IMG/VR virus record: IMGVR_UViG_3300035670_000028
Span: 1-64,000 of that record
Length of the DNA: 64,000 bases
Direction: 5' to 3' (one strand)
Origin: a virus
Shown here: positions 52,259 to 59,435 of the stretch, piece by piece
Numbering within the stretch: the first letter of the stretch is position 1
How the letters are laid out: each line of letters starts with the position of its first letter
Translations under genes and position numbers: made by a program
Notes under the pieces: generated by a model
The model's database searches: none
What the model saw: the letters and a program-made list of their open reading frames with translations, nothing else
What the model was told of the DNA's origin: nothing

Positions 52259-52846
52259 ATGGCAAGAATAGAGGATGGCAGGGGCAAGGGATTCCAGGTA
52301 GCTGTTGATTCCACCAACCGGTTGGAGGTTCACGCTGCCACTGTTGATGAGGAGAGAGTTGCAACCATCGATGGTGAGGCATGGCAGTTTGGCAGTGCCA
52401 CGGTTGCCTTCACGGCAGCAACAGCATCCGCGATCCTGTTCGTGAAGAACACCGATACAAGAGATATGGTTATCGATCGCCTCCGCCTGCACCTAGGCAC
52501 GGTCACGGGAGGCACCGGAGATTGGACACTGGGAATCGTTAGGAATCCCACCGCGGGAACCCTAGTTTCTGCCGGCACTGTGATCACGCCCACGAACATC
52601 AACCACGGATCATCGAAGGAGCCAACCGGCACGTTCCTCCGCGGAGTGCAGGGCTCAACCCTCACTGATGGCACCACCTCATCATTCCCGATCAAGTCAT
52701 CGGGAGATGGAATCATCATCTTCCCGTTCGGCAGGATCCTGCCAACAGGTGCCTCGATCGGGATCAGCGTGACCCCACCAACAGGCACCACCGCAGCGAA
52801 CGCGGTGGCAGTTCTGAGGGGCTACTACCCAGCTGCAGATGTGTGA
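52259..52846 (+). CDS. Tail-tip paralogue B
   Basis: 195 residues from ATG 52259, with SD GGAGAAGGAG; the frame is open upstream in the previous gene. N-terminus ARIEDGRGKGFQVAVDSTNRL repeats the family motif. The beta body (SATVAFTAATASAILFVKN, GDWTLGIVRNPTAGTLVS, GIIIFPFGRILPTGASIGI) parallels paralogue A. Within the GAC/GTC-depleted block. Confidence 0.6.
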   Translation: MARIEDGRGKGFQVAVDSTNRLEVHAATVDEERVATIDGEAWQFGSATVAFTAATASAILFVKNTDTRDMVIDRLRLHLGTVTGGTGDWTLGIVRNPTAGTLVSAGTVITPTNINHGSSKEPTGTFLRGVQGSTLTDGTTSSFPIKSSGDGIIIFPFGRILPTGASIGISVTPPTGTTAANAVAVLRGYYPAADV

Positions 52847-52860
52847 GGGCGTGAGGGCAG

Positions 52861-53490
52861 ATGATTAAGAACCTCATAGTAGATGGAGAGGGCTCCGGGA
52901 GGATCGCCGCTGTAACCCCCCAGAATGCCCTCAAGGTCCTGCCCCTGCCCACCACATCCCGCGGATTCACGGCGCGCGAGCTCGCCAGCCTGCGCATATA
53001 CCGAGAGTTCCTCAGCAACACAGCCGGCTCCACCGAGATGGCAGTGGATGGCTCGGTCACGAACGTGGAGTTCAGAATTGTTGCTGCCAGCACCCAAACG
53101 AAGTGGATCAAGCAGCTCAGGTTCACCCTCGAGGATGCGAACATGGAGCTCACCACATCAGATTTCCGTAGGTTCGGAGCAGCAACTGCAACGAACACGC
53201 CCCTCACCAATGGGATCCAGATCGAGGCAGTGCAGGGAGGAATACTCACCAATATTGCTGCCGAGCCGATCACCGTTCTCGGAGACTTCCTCAACTACGC
53301 GGATGCCTACCTCAACTTCTCGAACGCGATCTCCACGAACGAGGATTTCGTGCTCTTCGACTTCGACTTCATGACTCCAGTTGTGCTCGTGCCAGGAAGC
53401 AACGATTACATAGCAGTTCGCATAAGGGACAACCTCACCGCAGTGAACACGTTCAGGTGCCTCGGAAGGGGGATCGCGGAGATTCTATGA
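52861..53490 (+). CDS. Tail-tip paralogue C
   Basis: 209 residues. N-terminus IVDGEGSGRIAAVTPQNALKV is the third version of the family motif. The rest (EMAVDGSVTNVEFRIVAAST, KWIKQLRFTLEDANMEL, SNDYIAVRIRDNLTAV) looks beta-structured. The GAC/GTC depletion ends in its last ~200 bases (from ~53,285). It overlaps the next gene by 4 nt (ATGA). Confidence 0.6.
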   Translation: MIKNLIVDGEGSGRIAAVTPQNALKVLPLPTTSRGFTARELASLRIYREFLSNTAGSTEMAVDGSVTNVEFRIVAASTQTKWIKQLRFTLEDANMELTTSDFRRFGAATATNTPLTNGIQIEAVQGGILTNIAAEPITVLGDFLNYADAYLNFSNAISTNEDFVLFDFDFMTPVVLVPGSNDYIAVRIRDNLTAVNTFRCLGRGIAEIL

Positions 53491-53930
53491 TAACAGGAAC
53501 GATCGTAAGCGGCCCCAGGGCAGCAGATGGCTCACAGGTGGTCACCACCACACCCTACGCGTACTCCAACGAGAGGACGAAGTTCTCCGGGCACTTCTAC
53601 ACCTGCCCACCTGGAACATCACAGCACTCAACAGCCACACCGGGAGTGATCCGGCTCCAGGGAGGAACCTACTGGGCCCGGGGCGCCACAGCGGGAGACA
53701 GGGTTACATTCGAGGTGGTGGATGCCGACAATGTCCTGGGCGGAGGGGCGGGAGCTGTTGTCAGCCAGTACGTGAGCGAGCTTCCTGTTGCCCCCTGGGA
53801 CCACCACATCGAGGTGTCATCGCCGAACGCCGGCACGGTTCCCGCTGGCCTCTACCTGCGGATCACGTACGTGAACACCGGCGCGAGTGACGTCCAGTTC
53901 GGTGTGACTTATCGCTGGTATCAGCAGTGA
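53487..53930 (+). CDS. Small beta-rich tail-tip protein
   Basis: 147 residues from ATG 53487, coupled to paralogue C; an upstream GTG 53457 is inside that gene. All-beta pattern (GVIRLQGGTYWARGATAGD, HIEVSSPNAGTVPAGLYLRI, VQFGVTYRWYQQ), typical of a small decoration or tip protein. GAC and GTC return to normal frequency here. Confidence 0.6.
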   Translation: MITGTIVSGPRAADGSQVVTTTPYAYSNERTKFSGHFYTCPPGTSQHSTATPGVIRLQGGTYWARGATAGDRVTFEVVDADNVLGGGAGAVVSQYVSELPVAPWDHHIEVSSPNAGTVPAGLYLRITYVNTGASDVQFGVTYRWYQQ

Positions 53931-53960
53931 GGCCTGCTTGAACATTCACTGCCCCGCGTC

Positions 53961-53966
53961 TATACA
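53961..53966 (+). promoter_or_regulatory. TATACA-N6-ATG element (leaderless-type)
   Basis: TATACA, six bases, ATG 53973; no SD before the glycosylase gene. A weaker match to TANNNT than others in the set. Confidence 0.35.
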
Positions 53967-53972
53967 TGGGGC

Positions 53973-54434
53973 ATGGACCAACCCAGCAGTTGGACTCCGC
54001 CTCGCTCACCGCACGGCCTCCTCCAGGAGGACCTGTGGCCCAATGAGTGGCGGATCCTCGTTGCATGCCTCATGCTCAACCTCACCACCCGCAAGCAGGT
54101 CGACGGTGTGATCCACGAGTTCTTTCGGCGGTGGCCCGATCCGGGATCCCTGGCGGCCGCAGATTTGAACGAGCTCGAGGGGCTGATCAAACCCCTAGGG
54201 ATGTGGCGAAAGCGGTCACAGACGCTGCTCAGATTCAACCGGGAGTATATGGCAGGAGGCTGGTCGACCGCCCGGGACCTCCACGGCTGCGGAAAGTACG
54301 CCGATGACTGCTGGCGGATATTCTGCCGCGGTGACTGGCGCGCCGTGCAGCCCCAGGACCACATGCTCAACAAGTACCACGATCACCTCGCCAGGACCCT
54401 TGGCGAGACCAATAACAACGCAACAATGGAGTAG
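53973..54434 (+). CDS. MBD4-like HhH-GPD DNA glycosylase
   Basis: 153 residues, a whole helix-hairpin-helix glycosylase domain. Landmarks in order: PPRSPHGLLQEDLW (9-22), EWRILVACLMLNLTTRK (25-41), IKPLGMWRKRSQTLLRF (72-88), the hairpin LHGCGKYADDCWRIF (103-117), and QPQDHMLNKYHDHL (126-139) with catalytic Asp129. From memory these correspond closely, block by block, to the glycosylase domain of animal MBD4, which removes T or U opposite G. There are no Cys for an iron-sulfur cluster after the domain, unlike EndoIII/MutY. A Fpg/Nei glycosylase follows two genes on. Confidence 0.85.
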   Translation: MDQPSSWTPPRSPHGLLQEDLWPNEWRILVACLMLNLTTRKQVDGVIHEFFRRWPDPGSLAAADLNELEGLIKPLGMWRKRSQTLLRFNREYMAGGWSTARDLHGCGKYADDCWRIFCRGDWRAVQPQDHMLNKYHDHLARTLGETNNNATME

Positions 54435-54438
54435 ACGA

Positions 54439-54909
54439 ATGATTGCATTTCTCAAGTGGCTCAACAAGTACGAGATGCCTGTTCACTTTCTTGTGATGAT
54501 CTCTGTTTTCTATGGCATCTCTCTAGGCATCACAGCTGCAACAGCTCCCTCAGCCGTGGAGGCGCTCGTTGTCTCCTTCACTGCAGGAATGCTGCTTGTC
54601 GTGATCGGCGCTCTGTCGTTTAAGGTCGCGACCCTTTTCACCGACGCGATCAAGAATGCCGTCGCCCGAGCCACGCTGGAGCAGATGAGGGAGAGCCTTC
54701 CTCCGGCGGAGCTGCTCACAAAGGAGAAGATTGTGGACTACACAAGCAGCAATGTGATGATTGTCAAGAACGTGCCCGACGAGCTGAAGGAGGCTGTGGC
54801 AAACCTCAACGCGGCAGCCTCTGCTGATGCAACCGAGGTCGCACCGATCCCGCCCGTTGAGAAGAAGAAGCGCGCGCCCCGTTCCAAGTCCATCAAGAAG
54901 GAGGGCTGA
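54439..54909 (+). CDS. Two-TM membrane protein with Lys-rich tail
   Basis: 156 residues from ATG 54439; the frame is open upstream in the glycosylase gene. Two membrane segments (~11-35, PVHFLVMISVFYGISLGI; ~43-66, VVSFTAGMLLVVIGALSF), then a cytoplasmic helical region and a basic tail (KKKRAPRSKSIKKEG). Four nt after the glycosylase stop. The topology resembles small phage inner-membrane proteins such as holins, but a function is not assigned. Confidence 0.6.
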   Translation: MIAFLKWLNKYEMPVHFLVMISVFYGISLGITAATAPSAVEALVVSFTAGMLLVVIGALSFKVATLFTDAIKNAVARATLEQMRESLPPAELLTKEKIVDYTSSNVMIVKNVPDELKEAVANLNAAASADATEVAPIPPVEKKKRAPRSKSIKKEG

Positions 54910-54910
54910 G

Positions 54911-55717
54911 GTGCCCGAAGGCAGCGAAGTCAAGCTGTTCGGAGAGTCCCTCGCGAAGGTTGTGTCTGGAAAGGACATTACTTCTGTTGATGTGATCTCC
55001 GGGCGGTACGCGAAGAGCGATGTTGAGGGTCTGGACCTGCTTAAGGCTCGACTTCCGACGAAGGTGGTGGGAATTGGAGTGCACGGCAAGTTCCTGTACT
55101 GGATTGTCACCAACGACGTCTTCATCTACAACACGCTGGGCATGACTGGCAGCTGGTCGACCCAGGAGACGAAGCACTCGCGCGTGGTGTTCCAGCTGAG
55201 TGACGGCGTGAGCGTCTACTTCAACGATCAGAGGAACTTTGGCACGCTCAAGATGGTTCCAGGACGAGACGAGCTCGTGAAGAAGCTGAAGTCGCTGGGC
55301 CCTGATATGCTCTCTGAGGCCGTTTCGGACGCGAGGTTCACAGAGAGCCTCATGAAGCGCCCAGAGTGGACGCTGGCAGAGGCAGTGATGGACCAGAGCC
55401 TGATCTCCGGCGTGGGCAACTACGTCAAGGCGGAGTCCCTCTACAGAGCACAGCTCTCTCCGCACAGGCAGGTGCAGTCGCTCTCGCCCACTGACATGTC
55501 CCGACTGCGCCAGAGCATTCAGCTCGTCCTCAACGAGGCGTACAGGAGGGGAGGTGCCTCGATTCAGACCTACCGTGACTTCGAGGGCAATGAGGGCGAA
55601 TACACCCAGAGGTTCCTCGTCTATAATAGGGACCAAGATCCAAACGGCAATAGTGTCGTGCGTGAGAAGACAGCAGACGGCAGGACCACGCACTGGGTTC
55701 CTGCAGTTCAAAAGTGA
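54911..55717 (+). CDS. Fpg/Nei-family DNA glycosylase, zincless finger
   Basis: 268 residues from GTG 54911, which gives the required N-terminus (M)PEGSEVKLF with catalytic Pro2 and Glu3. Lys60 (VHGKFLYW) and C-terminal Arg258 (DGRTTHWVPAVQK) complete the active-site set. The H2TH region is VMDQSLISGVGNYVKAESLY. The usual four-Cys zinc finger is replaced by a Cys-free beta hairpin (VYNRDQDPNGNSVVREKTAD), as in zincless Nei-like/plant Fpg proteins. It removes oxidised bases with beta-elimination of the abasic site. Together with the MBD4-like enzyme it forms a small repair unit. Confidence 0.88.
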   Translation: MPEGSEVKLFGESLAKVVSGKDITSVDVISGRYAKSDVEGLDLLKARLPTKVVGIGVHGKFLYWIVTNDVFIYNTLGMTGSWSTQETKHSRVVFQLSDGVSVYFNDQRNFGTLKMVPGRDELVKKLKSLGPDMLSEAVSDARFTESLMKRPEWTLAEAVMDQSLISGVGNYVKAESLYRAQLSPHRQVQSLSPTDMSRLRQSIQLVLNEAYRRGGASIQTYRDFEGNEGEYTQRFLVYNRDQDPNGNSVVREKTADGRTTHWVPAVQK

Positions 55718-55723
55718 GGCAAT

Positions 55724-55987
55724 ATGGAAAACGAGACCACATACACATTCTCCCCCGAGCTGCTCGCCACTGTGGCACAGCTCCTTCAGCTGGCGATCCT
55801 CACAGGCACTGACCTGTATGATCACCTCCAGACCCTACAGATGGTTGTCCAGGACGGAAAGCTGCACGTGAGCGCGGAGTTCAAGCAGAAGCTGGCCGAA
55901 GAGATCACTCGTCTCACGTCCCAGGCTGAGTCCTTGGCAACGCAGCAGCTCTCCTTTGGCTTCAAGCTCGACCAGAGCGGCAACTGA
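55724..55987 (+). CDS. Small helical protein
   Basis: 87 residues, 6 nt after the Fpg gene. All-helical (SPELLATVAQLLQLAILTGTD, SAEFKQKLAEEITRLTSQ). No known family; the position suggests a helper in the repair/nucleotide operon. Confidence 0.6.
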   Translation: MENETTYTFSPELLATVAQLLQLAILTGTDLYDHLQTLQMVVQDGKLHVSAEFKQKLAEEITRLTSQAESLATQQLSFGFKLDQSGN

Positions 55988-55995
55988 GGCGACAA

Positions 55996-56376
55996 ATGGA
56001 GTCGGATGATAAGCTTCGACACATGTTTGAGCTGCGTGAGCAGTTCATGCGTGCACTAAAGTCTCAGAAGTCGAGCATCTACCCAAAGTGGCCTGTCGAC
56101 CTCGCCGACAAGAAGTCACAGCAGGCCATTCGGGACACCGCGCTGAAGGGCGTCGAGGAGGTGTTCGAGGCGATGCAGCACTGCAAGAACTGGAAGCCCC
56201 ACCGGGTGACCGAGGATCGATCATTCGATCGTGAGAAGTTCCTCGAGGAGATGGTGGACGCCTTCAACTACTTCTTCTCCGTGCTCGTTCTCACTGGAGT
56301 GACCGCAGATGAGCTCCACGAGGCCTACGTCGAGAAGGATAGGATCATCCACGAGCGCCTGAAGTCGGGGTACTGA
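55996..56376 (+). CDS. All-alpha NTP pyrophosphohydrolase (dimeric dUTPase/MazG-like)
   Basis: 126 residues. Metal-binding motifs of the all-alpha NTP-PPase superfamily: VEEVFEAMQH (EExxE, ~49-58) and REKFLEEMVDAFNYFFSVL (EExxD, ~76-94), then a final helix DELHEAYVEKDRIIHERL. Dimeric dUTPases and phage MazG-like proteins share this arrangement. dUTP to dUMP conversion would protect DNA from uracil and supply ThyX downstream. It overlaps the next gene by one base. Confidence 0.72.
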   Translation: MESDDKLRHMFELREQFMRALKSQKSSIYPKWPVDLADKKSQQAIRDTALKGVEEVFEAMQHCKNWKPHRVTEDRSFDREKFLEEMVDAFNYFFSVLVLTGVTADELHEAYVEKDRIIHERLKSGY

Positions 56377-57329
56377 TGTCGTTCGAGACAATCTCAGGTG
56401 CCCTCACGCGCCAGAGGGCCTACTCTGACAAATTCTTCGAGCCCGGAGGCCTCTCTGTCAAGGAGAAGGAGGAGATCACAAAGACCTTCGCCCTCTCCTT
56501 GCACACCGAGGTCTCCGAGATCGCATCCGCGGTCAATTTTAAGGACCACCGGCGCGTCCAGGAGCCTGTCGACCACAATAAACTGCTGTACAAGTCTGTG
56601 GACGCCTTCAGGTACGTGCTCGCCCTGCTCAACCTGTGGGAAATTGACTCCCAGACCTTCATTCAGGCCTGCGAGGACAAGGACCTGTACCTCAACCGAC
56701 GCCACCTTGAGTCGGAGAGGACCCGCGGCGACCGTCCTGTTGTCATTTTTGACGCCGACGACGTGATCGCTGAGTTCCGGGCAGCATTTTTCGAGTGGCT
56801 GGACCAAAAGTGGGGCATTAAGGCTGACATTAACGACAAGCAGTACTACAGCGCAGCTGAGATGCAGAAGGGCGGAGTCGACTCTGAGACCGCGTTCAGC
56901 ACTTTCATCGCAGACGGGGGCTTTAGGACGCTCGGAGTCAATGGCCACGCCTTCGAGGCGATGCGAATGTGTCAGGAGGCGGGATTTTGGGTCCAGATTC
57001 TCACCGCGAGGCCCTCTGGGAACCTGAAGTGCTTCTACGACACTCACCGATGGCTCCACGAGGCCAAAATTCCCTACGACAGCGTCGCTTTCTCACCAGA
57101 GAAGTACTTGTGGCTCGTCGGACAGGACTTTTACTCAAAAAAGCAGCTCGTCTGCGTCGTGGATGACTCCTCCAAGCACGCGTCTGAGTTCGCCAAGCAC
57201 GGAGTGCCCGTAATTGTGCCCGTTAAGTCCTACAATGAGGACACGCAGGGCATTAAGGGCATCACTCGAGTGGACTTCTCACACGTCGGTGGCCGCGGGC
57301 TGTTCGACCTGATCAGAAGTCACGCCTGA
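56376..57329 (+). CDS. NTP pyrophosphohydrolase - HAD phosphatase fusion
   Basis: 317 residues. Residues ~15-110 repeat the preceding protein's fold (LHTEVSEIASAVN, LLYKSVDAFRYVLALLNL, ACEDKDLYLNRRH). Residues ~120-317 are a HAD hydrolase: motif I VVIFDADDVIAEF (Asp126/Asp128), motif II WVQILTARPSG, motif III Lys region (SKKQLVCVV) and motif IV VVDDSSKHA. The HAD part resembles 5'-nucleotidases. A single chain could take an NTP/dNTP to the monophosphate and then dephosphorylate it, for instance to clear dUTP or dCTP. The N-terminal module has fewer clear acidic residues than its neighbour, so it might be structural. Confidence 0.72.
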   Translation: MSFETISGALTRQRAYSDKFFEPGGLSVKEKEEITKTFALSLHTEVSEIASAVNFKDHRRVQEPVDHNKLLYKSVDAFRYVLALLNLWEIDSQTFIQACEDKDLYLNRRHLESERTRGDRPVVIFDADDVIAEFRAAFFEWLDQKWGIKADINDKQYYSAAEMQKGGVDSETAFSTFIADGGFRTLGVNGHAFEAMRMCQEAGFWVQILTARPSGNLKCFYDTHRWLHEAKIPYDSVAFSPEKYLWLVGQDFYSKKQLVCVVDDSSKHASEFAKHGVPVIVPVKSYNEDTQGIKGITRVDFSHVGGRGLFDLIRSHA

Positions 57330-57400
57330 GTCCCGTTTCACTGTACATTGTCGCCTAGATTGTTAGATTTGACTGCCTCTCACGAAGGAAGGAATGTAGA

Positions 57401-58381
57401 ATGCCGCTGAATAAGGATTTGGAGCCCATTGAGCTTCCGATGGAGCTCAAGTTTGGTAGACCTGTCAAGACTGAGTACCTCAATGCCCTCGACGCGCTCA
57501 AGGTCGAGCTCGTGGACCACCCCACACGTCAACAGGCGTGGAATGTCGCGTGGCACTACGTCAAGGCGACGTGGGCCGATCGCCCGGACATCGATCCGTC
57601 TCGTGCGACAGAGCACGAGCTCTCCAAGAACCTCGAGGACGTGTTCGGCGGCAGGACCCTGCCCGCTCCGATGGAGTGCCTAGGCTTCACGTTCCGCCTC
57701 AGTGGCCTCTCCTTCCAGGATGTGACCCACATCATTCGCCACCGAGCTGGAACGTTCGCCGCGCAGTGCACAGGTGATCGCGACCTCCGCGACGATGCAG
57801 CAGTCATTCCTGAGCCCGTCCAGAACTCCCCCGAGTTCCTCGAGCGCTGGAAGCAGATCGTGGACGACGCGAAGGAGCTCTACGCCGACATGACCGACTC
57901 CAAGGTCGTCTCGATGATGGACGCTCGCCTCATCCTGCCGAAGTGCATGACCTCGTTCTACTACATGCGCCTGCCCCTCAAGGACCTCGTCGGGTTCATC
58001 TATCAGCGTAAAGATGTTGCAATCCAAACCGCCAGTGACAATATTCTTGCCGTTAAAATGGCTGTTGAAGTTGCAAAGGTCATTCCTGAGTTCACTTCTA
58101 TGATTGATTTTGATAAGCCTGACATGCATTTTGTAAAGACATTTAGAGTCAAGGACGGTGATAAGTGGGTTTCTAGAGGAACAAACTTGTATTGGCCTGC
58201 ACAGAAGAACGATATTTTCGAATATCACCCGAATGACACGATTTATCAGTCGACCAGAGAAGATCTCAATGGCACTGATGGTGTGGGTCCACAGAAGAAG
58301 TTCACAGAGCATTGGAACGCAGGCCTCGCTGAGTTCAATCAGATCAAGTCTGATTATAATGCCTGGCGTTCTCAAAAGTGA
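57401..58381 (+). CDS. thyX: Flavin-dependent thymidylate synthase (ThyX-like)
   Basis: 326 residues. The key region GLSFQDVTHIIRHRAGTFAAQ (~102-121) contains the ThyX RHR (113-115), although the usual RHRxxSxNExSxRY motif is changed (RHRAGTFAAQCTGDRDLR). ThyX converts dUMP to dTMP using FAD and folate, matching the dUTPase-like genes upstream. It is longer than typical ThyX (~220-250), with a C-terminal extension. From about 58,010 the sequence turns AT-rich, inside the gene, and this continues through the homing endonuclease downstream. SD GAAGGAAGGA precedes ATG. The 71-nt gap before it shows nothing else. Confidence 0.78.
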   Translation: MPLNKDLEPIELPMELKFGRPVKTEYLNALDALKVELVDHPTRQQAWNVAWHYVKATWADRPDIDPSRATEHELSKNLEDVFGGRTLPAPMECLGFTFRLSGLSFQDVTHIIRHRAGTFAAQCTGDRDLRDDAAVIPEPVQNSPEFLERWKQIVDDAKELYADMTDSKVVSMMDARLILPKCMTSFYYMRLPLKDLVGFIYQRKDVAIQTASDNILAVKMAVEVAKVIPEFTSMIDFDKPDMHFVKTFRVKDGDKWVSRGTNLYWPAQKNDIFEYHPNDTIYQSTREDLNGTDGVGPQKKFTEHWNAGLAEFNQIKSDYNAWRSQK

Positions 58382-58405
58382 TTAGTACTTTCTAGTACTA
58401 GAAGC

Positions 58406-58412
58406 ATAGTTA
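58406..58412 (+). promoter_or_regulatory. ATAGTTA element 5 nt before ATG (leaderless-type)
   Basis: ATAGTTA, TCCTC, ATG 58418; no SD. A short palindrome-like TAGTACTTTCTAGTACTA precedes it (58384-58400). Confidence 0.5.
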
Positions 58413-58417
58413 TCCTC

Positions 58418-58600
58418 ATGAAGCAAGAAAAGATCTCAATTGATATGGACACACATCGTCTTCTCAAAGTCTACTGTGCTGAGAGAGATTTAAAGATGGG
58501 TGCCTTTGTCGCGAGACTGATTCGAGAGAGGATTAGCGATGAACGAGAAAATTTGCGCCCAGTGCAAGACAAGATTTTTGCCAAAGAATCGATTAAGTAA
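58418..58600 (+). CDS. Ribbon-helix-helix-like small protein
   Basis: 60 residues. ISIDMDTHRLLKVYCAERDLKMGAFVARLIRERI is a ribbon-helix-helix pattern (beta strand, two helices), usually a DNA-binding repressor. The last ~20 residues overlap the HNH gene (62 nt shared in another frame), so the two are tightly linked; the small protein may control it. AT-rich like the endonuclease. Confidence 0.6.
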   Translation: MKQEKISIDMDTHRLLKVYCAERDLKMGAFVARLIRERISDERENLRPVQDKIFAKESIK

Positions 58601-59435
58601 TAAGTCTGGTTTCTTCTTCTGTTCAAAAGAGTGCATTTATCTTGCACAAAAGAAGAACGGTGTCACGTATGAGCTTCGTCGAAAGAGATCGTTAGAAAAG
58701 TACGGTAAAGACTTTCCAATCTCTTGTGATGAGATCAAAGAAAAGCGCAAGAAGAATAATATTGAAAAGTATGGTGTTGCTAATACGTTTGAGCTTGATG
58801 CTGTTAAAGAGAAGACAAAGAAGACCACACGTGAGCGATATGGTGTCGATGTCTACTCACAAACCATAGAATTCAAGTCTAAAATTGAGGAAACAAATCT
58901 AAAGAGATTTGGGTACAAGTCTCCAATAGAAAATCCTGATATTCTCGCACAGCGCCGTCAAACAATGACAGACCGATATGGTGGACCATCAACTTTAGAG
59001 TCGCCTATTCTACGTGAAAAAATGGAAGCGACTTGTCGTGATTTGTTTGGAACATCGAATATAGTCATGTCACCGCAGTTTATTTCATCATCTATGGATA
59101 AGAAATTGCTAAAGACACACGGCAAGACATGGCAGCAGTACATAGATGATCTACCAGCTCTTCAGGATTATCGTCGTAAAGTTGAACACATTACACGGCA
59201 GCAAGCAGTTGAAACTTTGCCCTACTATGATAAATGGGGTGAATATCATCTTGATCACAAATTTTCTATTGCTGAAGGATTTAGGCAAGGGTTATCACCA
59301 GAAATCATTGGAAATATTGCAAATTTGGAATTTATTCCTGCCCACGAAAATATGAGTAAGCAGGATGATTGTTCAATTGACAAGCATAGTCTACTATTAG
59401 AAATTGAGAGGATGAAAGGTCATAACAATGAGTGA
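58539..59435 (+). CDS. HNH homing endonuclease with KYG repeats
   Basis: 298 residues. N-terminal Cys motif (CAQCKTRF...FFCSKEC), then about five repeats of the 'K-x-x-x-x-x-[KR]-Y/F-G' type (LEKYGKD, IEKYGVA, RERYGVD, LKRFGYK, TDRYGGP), a DNA-contacting array seen in phage HNH enzymes. The nuclease core is EYHLDHKFSIAEGF...NIANLEFIPAHENMSKQ. It lies between thyX and a deoxyribosyltransferase gene in an AT-rich tract whose edges fall inside both neighbours. It overlaps the next gene by 8 nt. Confidence 0.8.
   Translation: MNEKICAQCKTRFLPKNRLSNKSGFFFCSKECIYLAQKKNGVTYELRRKRSLEKYGKDFPISCDEIKEKRKKNNIEKYGVANTFELDAVKEKTKKTTRERYGVDVYSQTIEFKSKIEETNLKRFGYKSPIENPDILAQRRQTMTDRYGGPSTLESPILREKMEATCRDLFGTSNIVMSPQFISSSMDKKLLKTHGKTWQQYIDDLPALQDYRRKVEHITRQQAVETLPYYDKWGEYHLDHKFSIAEGFRQGLSPEIIGNIANLEFIPAHENMSKQDDCSIDKHSLLLEIERMKGHNNE

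Noticed and set aside
48972-53284. The GAT-for-GAC preference read as ordinary codon bias.
   Set aside because: GAC and GTC are also avoided across codon boundaries, with CTA/GTA before ACN, so codon bias alone does not account for it.
54893-55825. A 310-codon antisense frame across the Fpg gene.
   Set aside because: The sense frame has a full Fpg active site; the antisense product has biased His/Val/Glu composition and no domain.
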